Assembly: GCA_001709035.1 (NCBI GenBank) | Contig: LVKA01000008.1 | Coordinates: 186,001 to 250,000 of the forward strand | Direction: 5' to 3' | Source of the DNA: Candidatus Thiodiazotropha endoloripes | Lineage (GTDB): Bacteria; Pseudomonadota; Gammaproteobacteria; Chromatiales; Chromatiaceae | Length of the DNA: 64,000 nt | In this document: positions 45,544 to 55,504 of the stretch, one piece after another | How the letters are laid out: the number at the start of each line of letters is the position of its first letter | How positions within the stretch are numbered: the stretch's first letter is position 1 | Position numbers and translations under genes: made by a program | The notes under the pieces: model-generated | What the model saw: the letters and a program-made list of their open reading frames with translations, nothing else | Database searches by the model: none | Told to the model about the DNA's origin: nothing

Positions 45544-46347
45544 TCAGTTGGATTGCGGATTGCTCAACAGTTTTGCCAGCTTGGCAAACTCTTCAATGGC
45601 AAGTGATTCGGCGCGGATACCGGGGTCGATTCCAACAGACTCGATCGCTTCTGTGGTGAGTGTTTTCTTCAGGCAGTTACGCAGCGTTTTTCGACGTTGT
45701 GAAAAGGCATCGGCAACCACCTGGCTGAAGTTATCCCAATTGTCGATCTGGTAAGGCAGGCTGTCATGCGGTACTAAACGGACGAAGGCTGAATCGACTT
45801 TCGGGGGGGGATTGAAGGCCCCGGGACCGATACTGAACAGGGGAGTCACCTCCGCTCTGGACTGCAGCATTACCGACAGACGGCCGTAGCTTTTTGATCC
45901 AGGATCGGCGCCCATCCGCTCTACCACCTCCTTTTGCAACATGAAATGCATATCTTTGATGCAGGCTGACTGATCCAGCAGGTGAAACAGCAAAGGTGTG
46001 GAGATGTTGTAAGGCAGGTTGCCGACTACCCGTAGGGGTCTCTCCGGTACAGCCAGCATGGAGAAGTCGAATTTAAGCGCATCGATGTTATGGATTTGCA
46101 GATTGCCGAGCGTTGCGCAGCGGTGTGCCAATGGCTCGATTAAATCCCGGTCAAGTTCAATGGCATGCATCTGGCTGACCCGAGGCAGGAGTTCTGTTGT
46201 GATTGCTCCCTGTCCAGGACCGATTTCCACCAAATTGTCATCGGTTTGCGGAGTGATGGCATGGACGATACGCTGGATGATGCCCGGATCATGCAGAAAA
46301 TTCTGACCAAACCTCTTTCTGGCTCTGTGTGGTGTAGGATTGCCCAT
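45544..46347 (-). CDS. rsmA: 16S rRNA dimethyladenosine transferase
   Basis: RsmA (KsgA) dimethylates two adjacent adenosines near the 3' end of 16S rRNA during small-subunit assembly. The 267-residue protein begins with 'HRARKRFGQNFLHDPGII', has the SAM-binding motif 'VEIGPGQGAIT', the catalytic 'NLPYNIST' and the C-terminal 'FSQRRKTLRN'. Length is normal. The usual neighbours (pdxA, apaG, surA) are absent in the window; the downstream side is the NrfJ-like gene in convergent orientation. Confidence 0.97.
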   Translation of the reverse strand: MGNPTPHRARKRFGQNFLHDPGIIQRIVHAITPQTDDNLVEIGPGQGAITTELLPRVSQMHAIELDRDLIEPLAHRCATLGNLQIHNIDALKFDFSMLAVPERPLRVVGNLPYNISTPLLFHLLDQSACIKDMHFMLQKEVVERMGADPGSKSYGRLSVMLQSRAEVTPLFSIGPGAFNPPPKVDSAFVRLVPHDSLPYQIDNWDNFSQVVADAFSQRRKTLRNCLKKTLTTEAIESVGIDPGIRAESLAIEEFAKLAKLLSNPQSN

Positions 46348-46353
46348 ATTGAA

Positions 46354-46366
46354 ATTAGTGTTAACA
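46354..46366 (+). repeat. Dispersed GTTAAC repeat, decayed copy
   Basis: ATTAGTGTTAACA matches the middle of the repeat, but the GGCCCTA end is missing. Confidence 0.3.
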
Positions 46367-46449
46367 AGTTGATAGGGATTAATGGATTGAGTTTATCCAC
46401 TAAAACCAGACGCTTATGATATCAGTTGTGAGGTATTGAGTCGCATCGA

Positions 46450-46467
46450 AAATCACGATTGTGATTT
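46450..46467. promoter_or_regulatory. Short palindrome upstream of rsmA
   Basis: AAATCACGATTGTGATTT has perfect 7-bp arms around GATT. It lies about 110 bp upstream of the rsmA start and could be a binding site of an unidentified regulator. Confidence 0.3.
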
Positions 46468-47065
46468 GAGTCAAGCGCCACACTTGCGCACAATGAAAAC
46501 ATTGAAATTTCCAGGTCAAGGGTGGACTTGATACGGTTCTACGAAGTTTTTCCAGCTAACAGCAAATGCCGTATCGATGCGACGTATGCCATGCGTGGCA
46601 AAGGCTTCAGAATCGCAGTCCTTGGCTCTGAGCAAACTCGAATGGAGAGTTTTTTCTACCTGCTTCACGAAAGATTATTGTCAAAAGTGCCTGTTATTTG
46701 GAACAACGGGCCGATTTGGTGTCACCCGTGAAAAAACCGCAATCTCTCATAACTAACTGTAATCATAAAGTTTTCTAAGCTCGACAAATAATTTCTGCCT
46801 TAGAAGTAATTTTTAAACCATTTCTAAATCAACTCTTGTCGAAAATAGATATTTGATGTTCTAACACTTGGTAAGACGCTGTTTTTGAAAAGAGCTTCTC
46901 TGTTCAAATCAACGGATTGAATTCAACTATGCAAAGCCAAATCGGCTTATTCTTCACTCTTAGACTAAACCTTTTTCTTCAACAGTCGCTAAAGTAACAA
47001 TAATAAATAAAGAGTAATGGAGTATCACCCAAACCGTAACCCTAGTTAATCTCGGAGAATCAGAG

Positions 47066-49600
47066 GTGAACCCGACCACATCCGAAGTCAGCAACGATCT
47101 CCAAATCGGTTTCACCTCAGCACTGGGATCTTTGCGAAAGTATACTCTGGTTGCCGCGATAACTTGGACGTTGCTGATCACAGGCGTCTTTGCCTGGACA
47201 GTACATGACCAGGGTAATCGCGAGTTTGCCACCGCACTCAGCGTCGCTCGCGCCTACTTCCAAAAAGATCAGGCAGTGCGCCAGTGGATTGCGGCTCAGG
47301 GTGGTGTCTATGTAAAGATCACAGAACAGACACAGCCTAACCCCCATCTGGCGGACCTGCCACATCGGGATGTCACCACCGATGCGGAGCAACAGCTCAC
47401 CCTGATGAACCCGGCTTATATGATTCGCAAGATCAACGAACGTTTCAGCCGGATGCATAATGATTATATCCACATTACCAGCCTGAAACCGCTGCACGAG
47501 GAGAATGAGCCGGATGAGTGGGAGCGTGGGGTGCTTGAGACCTTTGAGGGGGAGTTGGACGAGGTAGCGAAAATTGTTGATTTTCGTGGTCAACCCACAT
47601 TGCGGATGATGCGCCCGATGGTCGCAAAACGACGCTGCTTGAAGTGTCATGACCGGCACGGATATAAAGTCGGCGACATCCGTGGTGGAGTCTCCATCGC
47701 TATTCCTATGGCCCCCTATCGAAAGGACAGCAGTGAACAGTTGCTGCTGATCGGCACCACCCATGGGGGAATCTGGCTCTGCGGACTGTTGGGTATCGGC
47801 TTTTACACACGGCAGGCTCGCCGTCATCTTGAAGATCGCCAGAATGCCATACACTCGCTGGCCCGTGCCAATAATTACAACCGGTCCGTCATCGGCGCAC
47901 TGGGAGAAGGATTGCTCGGGTTCGATGACAAGGGACGCCTGACCTTCCTCAATCCAGCAGCGGAACAACTGTTGGGTTGGAAAGAAAGCGAACTTCTAGG
48001 TAAATCGATACACGGTTTTATCCACTACTTGAAAACGGACGGATCAACCTGCGGTGAGGATGAGTGTCCCATGTTGGGTGTGCTACAGAGTGGTGAATCA
48101 CACACCAGTCGAGATGACCAGTTCATGAATCGGGAGCGTGAGGCCATACCCATCTCCTACATCACTACACCCCTCTTCGACCAAAATCAAACAGTAGGTG
48201 GCGTGGTGGCCTTTCAGGACATTACCGAGCAAAAACAGAACCTGCAGCGTATTGAATACCTGGCCCATCACGACAGCCTTACAGGCCTTCCCAATCGGGC
48301 CGCATTTCTGGTGGCGGTGGATAATGCGCTGGCCCATGCCAATCGCTACGACCACGGCCTTGCCCTGCTGTTTTTAGACCTGGATAACTTCGGCGTGATC
48401 AATGACAGCGCCGGGCATACAACCGGTGACGAACTATTGAGCCAGGTGGCAAAACGCTTGCGTCCTGAGATTCGCCAGCCTGACTTTGTAGCCCGTCAAG
48501 GTGGTGACGAATTCCTCATTCTGATGATGCCTGATGGAAAAGAGGAGCAGATGGGGGATGCTGCTGGGCATCTGGCTCTAAAAGCCACAACCCTTGCTCA
48601 ACGCATCCTGGATACGATGCACGAACCCTTCCTGTTGGACGGGAAAAGTTACTATATCAAAGCCAGTATCGGCATCAGTCTGTATCCGGAGGACGCCAAG
48701 GATAGAGTTGAATTTTTGAAGAACGCCGATGCCGCGATGTACACCGCTAAAGGAGAGGGACGCGACACCTATGCGCTGTACGCTGGTGATCTAGCCCAGC
48801 GGATCCAACACCGCCACATGTTGGAGACAGGGCTCAACCAGGCAATGATAAAAGAGGAGTTTCACCTGGTATACCAACCCATCGTGGACCTGAATGACGG
48901 CAGAATATTAGCAGTGGAAGCTCTTCTGAGACTGGACTCGGCAACACTTGGTAAAGTCTCGCCCGTAGAGTTCATCCCAGTGGCGGAGGAGTGCGGCCTG
49001 ATACTACCCATCGACCGCTGGGTACTGCAGACTGCCTGCCGGCAGATGGCAGAATGGTATGGCTCGGGCTTGGATCTGAAAATGGCCGTTAATTTGTCGA
49101 CGCTTCAGCTTCAGCGGGAAGATTTGGAAACAACCGTACTCCAGGCCTTGGAAGGCGCACAGGTTCCTGCTTCGAAGCTGATTCTGGAGATCACTGAAGG
49201 TGCCACACTGCATGCCTCTCCTATCGTCATCGAGCGGCTGGAACGGCTGCATAAGCAGGGCATCGGATTGAGTCTTGATGATTTCGGTACTGGCTACTCC
49301 TCTCTCAGTCGCCTTAAGAATCTACCGGTGGATACGTTGAAGATCGATAAATCTTTCGTAAACGGTGTAGTGACAGACCGGGATGATGAACAGATTGTAC
49401 TCACCACCATCGAGTTGGCCAAGAATCTCAATAAACGGGCATTGGCAGAAGGTATTGAGAACAGAGAGCAATGGCAATGTCTCGTGCGTAACGGGTGTCA
49501 GCAGGGGCAGGGGTTCTTTTTCAGTCGACCGGTGGGTGCTGCGGCCATAGAAAAGCTGCTACGCGAGGATGGGCACTGGAATCGTAATCTAACCGACTGA
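47066..49600 (+). CDS. Heme-linked DUF3365 sensor with PAS, GGDEF and EAL domains
   Basis: This 844-residue membrane protein should control cyclic di-GMP. Residues about 29-50 form the first helix; a periplasmic DUF3365 (Tll0287-like) domain follows with the c-type heme motif C191LKCH195 in 'RRCLKCHDRHGYKVGDIRGG'; a second helix lies near residues 227-249. In the cytoplasm come a PAS domain (about 275-390), GGDEF with intact 'QGGDEF' and EAL with intact 'VEALLRL' and 'DDFGTGYSS'. Covalent heme suggests sensing of redox state, NO or O2. The start is a GTG. It stands alone and is probably monocistronic. Confidence 0.9.
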   Translation: MNPTTSEVSNDLQIGFTSALGSLRKYTLVAAITWTLLITGVFAWTVHDQGNREFATALSVARAYFQKDQAVRQWIAAQGGVYVKITEQTQPNPHLADLPHRDVTTDAEQQLTLMNPAYMIRKINERFSRMHNDYIHITSLKPLHEENEPDEWERGVLETFEGELDEVAKIVDFRGQPTLRMMRPMVAKRRCLKCHDRHGYKVGDIRGGVSIAIPMAPYRKDSSEQLLLIGTTHGGIWLCGLLGIGFYTRQARRHLEDRQNAIHSLARANNYNRSVIGALGEGLLGFDDKGRLTFLNPAAEQLLGWKESELLGKSIHGFIHYLKTDGSTCGEDECPMLGVLQSGESHTSRDDQFMNREREAIPISYITTPLFDQNQTVGGVVAFQDITEQKQNLQRIEYLAHHDSLTGLPNRAAFLVAVDNALAHANRYDHGLALLFLDLDNFGVINDSAGHTTGDELLSQVAKRLRPEIRQPDFVARQGGDEFLILMMPDGKEEQMGDAAGHLALKATTLAQRILDTMHEPFLLDGKSYYIKASIGISLYPEDAKDRVEFLKNADAAMYTAKGEGRDTYALYAGDLAQRIQHRHMLETGLNQAMIKEEFHLVYQPIVDLNDGRILAVEALLRLDSATLGKVSPVEFIPVAEECGLILPIDRWVLQTACRQMAEWYGSGLDLKMAVNLSTLQLQREDLETTVLQALEGAQVPASKLILEITEGATLHASPIVIERLERLHKQGIGLSLDDFGTGYSSLSRLKNLPVDTLKIDKSFVNGVVTDRDDEQIVLTTIELAKNLNKRALAEGIENREQWQCLVRNGCQQGQGFFFSRPVGAAAIEKLLREDGHWNRNLTD

Positions 49601-49963
49601 GTCTTTTCAAGAATGATAAATCTTTCCATTTCGTATTTACCGAGTTCATGAATAGAGGGTTTCTTGAGGACACTTTTCGTCCACTTCAGAGAGGAAACTC
49701 TGTGCTGGATAATATGGGTCAGACAGTTATATCCCCTCAGCTTAATCCTCTTCTTGTGAAGGACGGACACTTCAGTTTAAGTGGATGGGAATGCCTAGAG
49801 CCGTGAATCGCTCTTTAACCTTCGTAGTAAACAACCCACCAGTAAACGACTTGCCAGTCGAAATACCAGAATGGGTAAAATTGACTGATTTGTGTCTTAC
49901 GTGACACAGGGCTATGGTACTCTTACGCGAACACGACGAATCAAGTAGGAAACCAGGTGAACT
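49601..49963. other. Intergenic region
   Basis: 363 bp between the GGDEF/EAL gene and the cytochrome c'-like gene. A minus-strand frame across 49772-49969 has some protein-like text but no start signal or recognised family; it may be a relic. The promoter of the next gene must lie near 49890-49950. Confidence 0.35.
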
Positions 49964-50425
49964 ATGCAACTCAAAACGATCTCTATTGCTTTATGCGCTC
50001 TATTAAACTTTAGCCCTTCTCAGGTTTTCAGCCAGGACAGCGTTCTGAATATGAATAATGGGAATTTCAAAGGGACTACTATCTATTTGACAGCTGTCGA
50101 GCGAGAAGCAGTACTTTCGGAGATGCGTGGGTTCGTTAAAAGCACGGCGGGTATCGTCAAAGGCCTCTCAGCTGAAGACATGGAAATGGTGACCGCAAGT
50201 GCCAGAAAGTCTGGAAGAGGAGCAGGTGCCCATATGCCGCACACACTCCATAAAAAACTTCCTGTTTCGTTTAAGAAGCTTGGTTCAGATACACACCGGA
50301 GATTTGATGAGCTGGCGCTTGATGCTGAACAGTTGGGTGATGCTGGGCACTCCCTTTCTCAGCTTGGTGCATTGCTGGACAATTGCGTATCGTGCCATTC
50401 ATCTTTCCGAATTAAAGTGAGATAG
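49964..50425 (+). CDS. Cytochrome c'-like periplasmic protein
   Basis: The 153-residue product has a Sec signal peptide (cut near 'SPSQVFSQ') and a single CVSCH motif near the C-terminus ('LLDNCVSCHSSFRIKVR'), the class II cytochrome layout. The body contains Met-rich helices. It is the second such protein in the window after that at 39761, but the sequences differ clearly. It could bind NO or transfer electrons. It stands alone, downstream of a heme-containing c-di-GMP sensor. Confidence 0.75.
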   Translation: MQLKTISIALCALLNFSPSQVFSQDSVLNMNNGNFKGTTIYLTAVEREAVLSEMRGFVKSTAGIVKGLSAEDMEMVTASARKSGRGAGAHMPHTLHKKLPVSFKKLGSDTHRRFDELALDAEQLGDAGHSLSQLGALLDNCVSCHSSFRIKVR

Positions 50426-51068
50426 TCAAAGTATCACCTGCCCGTACGGGCTGCAATACCGTTGAATGTTTCACCAAATCGGTCGGCTGGCCATTACCGC
50501 CTAAACTGAATCTTGAGAACACAGATATGCTTTTCATGCCGGTACGATCGGCTCTGTTAGAAAGCAATACGATTATTTCCATGGGGTTGTGCTAAAAAAT
50601 TGCCGCTACTGATCGTATAGCCTACACATCAAATAAGCTTTACAGTGGCAGTCAATTACTGATGTCACTCTCAAAACGTTTTTACCGCTACTGGGTGGCC
50701 CCTTCATGCGCTGTGACTTACTTCGTGGTACTGATTATGATGACGGCCCGTTAGTGACAGAGAAGCGCTATGCTGCATTTGCTCTAGTTATTACCGGTAA
50801 CGTCGGTAAGTCAGAATTGCAGAATATGTTGATGATAATTGAACCAAAACTCTATAGGCCAACCCGCAGTCATAAGGTGGCGGTACAACAGACCCAAATA
50901 TTTTTTATCAGACTGTAAAATAGCTCGGTTTTGTTCAAAGCTCATGTTTCTCAGGGCTGTGAATATGTCACATTATTTCAGTAAATAATGGCATAGGAAG
51001 ATAATTCTGCTTATGTGACACTAATAGCACCTCAATAGAAGGAATAACAATCAAGGAGGGAGGTGCTC
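50426..51068. other. Intergenic region before RND transporter gene
   Basis: 643 bp. A frame at 50706-50918 has no ribosome-binding site and no recognised family. The last 40 bp carry an unusually strong ribosome-binding site (AAGGAGGGAGG) for the RND gene. No repeat or RNA gene is seen. Confidence 0.4.
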
Positions 51069-53378
51069 ATGAAACGTATTATCATCTATGCAGCGCATTA
51101 TCCATGGGTTGTTATTGCTGTCCTAAGTGTTATAACACTTGTTGCACTGACACGGCTGCCTGATCTTAATATTGAGATAGCTGCAGAAGGGATGATGGTC
51201 AATGATTCCAAGGCAATGACCTTATACGACTCTACTGTAGAAATCTTTGGCAGTGAGAATGCCACTGTAATTTATCTTGAGGATAAAGATCTTGTAAAAC
51301 CTGATAACTTGGCCGCGATACAAAAAATTGTAAAAGAAATAGAACGCATCCCTCAGGTGTCCCATATCACCAGTCTGTTTTCTTTAAGGTATCTACGAAC
51401 CAAAAATGGTTATATCTTTACTGATCCATATTTTAAATCGATACCTGAAACTGAGTCTTCAGCAATTTCCATTGCCAAAGCTGCACTAGCGAATCCGCTG
51501 GTCGAGAGAAATCTTATCTCCAGGGATGGTACTGTGATGGCACTCAATCTCTATTTCGATGTGCCAGAGTATAAAACAGGATTTGATGAACAGATGGTAA
51601 GCAAGTTGGATGCAGCCTTACTGCCACTGAAGAAGCGCTTTCGTACCGTTTTCCACATTGGGGGGCCATCTATTCGCGCCGGTATTTCTGAGCAAATCCG
51701 AAAAGATCAGAAAATGATTCTGCCATTGGCACTGCTGGTTCTGATCTTAACGCTTGGGTTGATGCTTAGACACCTGACAGCTGCTTTTATACCGTTCTTG
51801 ACTGCCAGTCTAAGTGTTATCTGGGTATTAAGTGTCATGGCAGTACTGGAAATACCGATAAATATCACAACGTCAATCATACCTGCAATACTCATAATTG
51901 CAGGCTCTACAGAAGATATCCATCTCATATCTGAGTATCAGGCTGGTCTATCAGACGGATTGGGGGCTCTAGAAGCCAATCACTTCATGGCTCAACATAT
52001 GGGGATGGCTGTTCTGCTGACATTTATTACCACCTGCCTGGGATTTCTTTCTATTTCACTTAATCAGATCGATTTATTACAACAGTTTGGATTGGTTGCG
52101 GCCATAGGGTTAACACTCAATTTCATCATTACTGTCACTCTGGTTCCTGCTTGCCTTCGGTTGATCACTCAACAGGGGCAAACAGTCGTGACACTGAAAA
52201 GTGCAGGTTTCGACAGGCTTGCATTGCACATATTTGATCACATATCGATGAATCCAAGGCTGTTTATATTCGCTGTCATTATGATTATGGCATTCAGCAG
52301 TTTCTGGGCAACAAAGATTGAAATCAACAACGATACTATGGGGTATTTCGAAGCTTCAGATAAAACACCCTATCATGCCAAGATGTTGCAAAACAAACTA
52401 TCTGGTGTTCATACGCTTTCTATTGTAGTAAGCGGCGAAAAGGAAGCATTTCTGAAAACGCACAACTTATTGGAGTTAAAAAAGCTACAGGGTTACATTG
52501 AAGAGGCAAGGCAGTTTGATAAAAGTTTTTCCTTTGCCGATTATATGGGTGTTGTGCATGGAGGTATCGATGGAGGGCAATCAGGTCAAACCTATCTGCC
52601 TGCAGTTGATGAGCAGATCAGTAGCTACATGGCATTGCTAGGTCATGCAAGTGCAAAATCGTTTGTCTCGCTAGATTATAGTCGTGCCAGAATTCTTGTC
52701 AGACACTCTATCAGCTCATCTAAACAATTGAATCAGGCAATAGAGAATATCCGCAGTTTTGCCAGTAACACTATTGACCCGCGACTTAATATTGAGGTTA
52801 CTGGAGAAAGTTATCTTAATAGCCAGGCTGTGGACTATATGGCCGACGGCCAGTTACGCTCTTTGCTGCTCATGCTGGTTTTCATTTTTATAATCATCAC
52901 ATTGATGTTGATAAATGTGAGAGTTGGCTTGGTTGCTGTCATGGTAAATATCTTCCCTATTACAATTTTGTTTGGTGTGATGGGTTACTTTCATATTGCG
53001 CTGGATACAGGAACAATAATGGTAGCTGCAATTGCACTGGGTATTGGGGTTGATCATACCATGCATTTTATTGTTCGATATCAACGCCTGATTAATGAGG
53101 GGGCGCCACACGTAAAATCAATCATGCAAGTGATTAGAAGCGAATCAGTGCCAATTGTTTCTACTGCAATAGCTCTGGCAATGGGCTTCACCACATTGGC
53201 ATTATCGAGTTTTCCACCTATTGCCTTGTTTGGTCTTTTAAGCGCCATGGTAATGTTGCTTGCTTTGATTGCAACATTCGTGATCACACCATTATTGTTG
53301 AGTAATCCATGGATGGACTATGAACCAGGCAGGTCGGCAGAATTGATTACAGTAATGCGATCAGAACTTCGCTATTAA
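51069..53378 (+). CDS. RND superfamily (MMPL-type) exporter
   Basis: The ATG at 51069 follows AAGGAGGGAGGTGCTC and gives 769 residues. The protein has the RND layout: one helix, a large periplasmic loop (about 35-215), five helices, then the same again. Conserved patterns include 'SIIPAILIIAGSTEDIHLISEY' (split) in the first half and 'AAIALGIGVDHTMHFIVRYQRL' (split) in the second, the positions of the proton-relay residues. Members of the MMPL/HpnN group export lipids, hopanoids or other hydrophobic compounds. There is no adaptor or outer-membrane factor gene next to it. Substrate unknown. Confidence 0.87.
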   Translation: MKRIIIYAAHYPWVVIAVLSVITLVALTRLPDLNIEIAAEGMMVNDSKAMTLYDSTVEIFGSENATVIYLEDKDLVKPDNLAAIQKIVKEIERIPQVSHITSLFSLRYLRTKNGYIFTDPYFKSIPETESSAISIAKAALANPLVERNLISRDGTVMALNLYFDVPEYKTGFDEQMVSKLDAALLPLKKRFRTVFHIGGPSIRAGISEQIRKDQKMILPLALLVLILTLGLMLRHLTAAFIPFLTASLSVIWVLSVMAVLEIPINITTSIIPAILIIAGSTEDIHLISEYQAGLSDGLGALEANHFMAQHMGMAVLLTFITTCLGFLSISLNQIDLLQQFGLVAAIGLTLNFIITVTLVPACLRLITQQGQTVVTLKSAGFDRLALHIFDHISMNPRLFIFAVIMIMAFSSFWATKIEINNDTMGYFEASDKTPYHAKMLQNKLSGVHTLSIVVSGEKEAFLKTHNLLELKKLQGYIEEARQFDKSFSFADYMGVVHGGIDGGQSGQTYLPAVDEQISSYMALLGHASAKSFVSLDYSRARILVRHSISSSKQLNQAIENIRSFASNTIDPRLNIEVTGESYLNSQAVDYMADGQLRSLLLMLVFIFIIITLMLINVRVGLVAVMVNIFPITILFGVMGYFHIALDTGTIMVAAIALGIGVDHTMHFIVRYQRLINEGAPHVKSIMQVIRSESVPIVSTAIALAMGFTTLALSSFPPIALFGLLSAMVMLLALIATFVITPLLLSNPWMDYEPGRSAELITVMRSELRY

Positions 53379-53675
53379 AAGTTGATGCCTCCACTCACGC
53401 TGTTTTGCATAATCCATTTGACTGACATATCCCAAACTTGAATGAAATCTGTTTGCATTATAAAAAATAGTTAGTTTAAGGTCTTTTTCTTTGATTTATT
53501 ATACGATTTGTGTTGCTTTGAATGTTAGTGATCTGACTTCTAGGTCTTTCTTTTTCGACATTTTGTTTAACAGTCCCCGGGCTCTACTATCTTTTCCAGC
53601 GATACAAGGAAATGTGTGAATGTCTTTCTCATTCGCGGTTTCACTGGCCGTGATTCCAGTTAATACCTAAAAAAA
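53379..53675. other. AT-rich intergenic stretch
   Basis: About 300 bp between the RND gene and the porin terminator. Nothing recognisable is seen. Confidence 0.4.
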
Positions 53676-53704
53676 ACCCCACAAATGCTGGGCATTTGTG
53701 GGGT
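53669..53704 (-). terminator. Rho-independent terminator of porin gene
   Basis: On the minus strand ACCCCACAAATGC and GCATTTGTGGGGT form a 13-bp perfect stem with a 3-base loop, followed by a run of T. It lies about 95 bp after the porin stop at 53797. Confidence 0.9.
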
Positions 53705-53796
53705 CTGTGCGTAGCCTGTTAAACAACGCGAAATAACCCATCAGTCTTTTTTACTCCATTACAGCTCTTTGTCTGCTCGATTAGCTCAACTGTTTG

Positions 53797-55137
53797 TCAG
53801 TACTTGTACGATGCGATCACTCTGAAGTGATTCTGGGTCAGATCCTTACCCTCGATACCGTCGTACTCGCTACCCCGGTTTGCCAGGAACGTTTTCAACA
53901 TGACATTCTTCTTTGGCTTGTAGACGAGCACGATATCCGCCTCGTAGGCATCCGTCTGCGGTGCCACCATGCCCGGGCCGCTCAGGCCCAGCACCTTGCG
54001 CGGCGCTGAGGTATCCGACTTGCCGTAATTGGCGTAGCTCACCTTGATTATCAGGTTTTTCATGATCTTGTAAGAGGCACCGATCTTGTAGGCGTCGACA
54101 TTCTTACGGTACTCATTACGGGAGAAGATGGAGCTTGTGTAGGCGGGATCGCCACCCCAGGCGTTGAGCATGGCTGTATCACCACCAGAGCTGTTTACTG
54201 CGGCATAGACTGACCACTTTTTGCTGCCTAAAGCAGCCTTGAGTCCAAACAGGTCGAAGTCAAGGGTGCCGCCCAAATGATCCCCCGTCTCCTGCTGATT
54301 CAGGTATTGCCCCGACAATTTCAGTTTCATCCCTTCGAGGGGAATCATGGTGTCGGCATGCAGATAGACGTTGTTGGCGATGTCATCCACATAGTAGTCC
54401 CAGAGACCGATAGTGGTATTCTCCAAACCTGTATAAGTCGCATTCGCCACCGTGATGCCATTAGTTTCAGCTGCTCCAGAGCCGAATGTGGCTGTGCTGA
54501 TCTCGTGAAATTCCGCCTGTCCGATTAAGCTGGAATTGATCGCGGCACCGGCAGTTTTTGTCGCTTCGCCAATCAGTCCAAAGTCAGTCATGGCACGGGC
54601 GCCGAATGACATCTCGGTAATTTGTGCCGCACCCAGCTTAAGACCATCAATCGCAGTCGTCGATGCGCCATAGGCCCTGTAGAAATTCGGCATATTGCTA
54701 TAGGCGATGGTGGTCAATGGGGTTGCATAGCGCTGATTACCGCCGTGGAGCGTAAATTTTTCTGCGTTATATTTAAGGTAGAGTTCACCCAGCTGTGATT
54801 TTGTGGAGCCGTCGTCGGTCACAAACATGCCTCGGGCTACTCGTTCGGTCTCAAAATCGGTGATACCGAAGATATCGCCATTGGCATAGAAACCGGCACC
54901 CGCTTTCAGATTGTTCCATGCCTGACTCTCATACTTCAGCTTGAGCAGGTAAGAGGTGCCATTATTTGGGTCATAGCCGTTATCCTCTGCGTAAAGGATG
55001 GACATACCCTTGATCAAGACATCGAGATTCCCGAGGTCTTTGCCATCTGACGAGATACTCACCGCCATGGCCGAATTCACACAGAGTCCCAGTACTGCCG
55101 TCGATGCACACGCCAGTTTCTTCATAGATAACTTCAT
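53797..55137 (-). CDS. Outer-membrane porin (OprD / major outer membrane protein type)
   Basis: The ATG at 55137 (GGGAGGAGTA directly upstream) gives 446 residues with a signal peptide cut after 'CVNSAMA'. The mature part is a run of amphipathic beta strands with alternating aromatic residues and ends in 'HFRVIASYKY', with a terminal aromatic residue as required for outer-membrane insertion. Patterns such as 'RGMFVTDDGSTKSQLGELYLKY', partly shown, and 'LHGGNQRYATPL' resemble OprD/MOMP porins. It likely admits small organic acids or anions. The gene is alone, with a strong terminator and an unusual TTCGTACG repeat upstream. Confidence 0.8.
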   Translation of the reverse strand: MKLSMKKLACASTAVLGLCVNSAMAVSISSDGKDLGNLDVLIKGMSILYAEDNGYDPNNGTSYLLKLKYESQAWNNLKAGAGFYANGDIFGITDFETERVARGMFVTDDGSTKSQLGELYLKYNAEKFTLHGGNQRYATPLTTIAYSNMPNFYRAYGASTTAIDGLKLGAAQITEMSFGARAMTDFGLIGEATKTAGAAINSSLIGQAEFHEISTATFGSGAAETNGITVANATYTGLENTTIGLWDYYVDDIANNVYLHADTMIPLEGMKLKLSGQYLNQQETGDHLGGTLDFDLFGLKAALGSKKWSVYAAVNSSGGDTAMLNAWGGDPAYTSSIFSRNEYRKNVDAYKIGASYKIMKNLIIKVSYANYGKSDTSAPRKVLGLSGPGMVAPQTDAYEADIVLVYKPKKNVMLKTFLANRGSEYDGIEGKDLTQNHFRVIASYKY

Positions 55138-55504
55138 TACTCCTCCCATCATTGATTTCAGAAACCCTTGAGGCTTCTGCCCAGTCATCAGCATTTATTA
55201 GTATTTTTGAATGGCTGGACGCCAAAACTTGTCACCCACTGTTAGCGCGATAAGCGAACCGCCCTTACGAGTGGATCAGTGGATGTTGCCTCCCCAGGCA
55301 GATACACAAGCTACCGGTATTAATATGGCTGGACAAAGGGTTTTTTCGTACGATTTCGTACGTTTTTTTCTACTGGCTTAGTCCCATATATTCAATCACT
55401 TACAAAGCGCAGTCACTGCGTATCAACGAAATCTAACGTGATTTTGGAATAGGGTGCGAAGTGGTTTCCTGCAGATAGGCGGGATAGACAAGAGTGTGGG
55501 GTTA
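55138..55504. other. Porin upstream region
   Basis: 367 bp between the sensor gene end and the porin start, holding the porin promoter and the TTCGTACG direct repeats (55345-55362). No gene is seen. Confidence 0.4.
55345..55362. promoter_or_regulatory. Tandem TTCGTACG repeats upstream of porin gene
   Basis: Two TTCGTACG units, each containing the palindrome CGTACG, repeat at 10-bp spacing and are flanked by T-runs. Being one helical turn apart they could bind a regulator on one face. They lie about 210 bp before the porin ATG. Confidence 0.4.

Larger units (their letters stand above)
46348..47065. other. Intergenic region between rsmA and heme-sensor GGDEF/EAL gene
   Basis: 718 bp. Near rsmA are a decayed GTTAAC repeat (46354-46366) and a short palindrome (46450-46467). 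The remaining AT-rich part shows no credible gene; a TTG-started frame at 46522 lacks a ribosome-binding site and family resemblance. Confidence 0.4.

Noticed and set aside
46522-46731. Possible 69-codon gene between rsmA and the GGDEF/EAL gene
   Set aside because: TTG start, no ribosome-binding site, no signal or domain, surrounded by non-coding AT-rich sequence.
49772-49969. Minus-strand frame with protein-like text before the cytochrome c'-like gene
   Set aside because: No start signal; it overlaps the start of a well-supported gene; at most a decayed relic.
50706-50918. Possible 70-codon gene upstream of the RND transporter
   Set aside because: No ribosome-binding site and no recognisable family; composition unremarkable.
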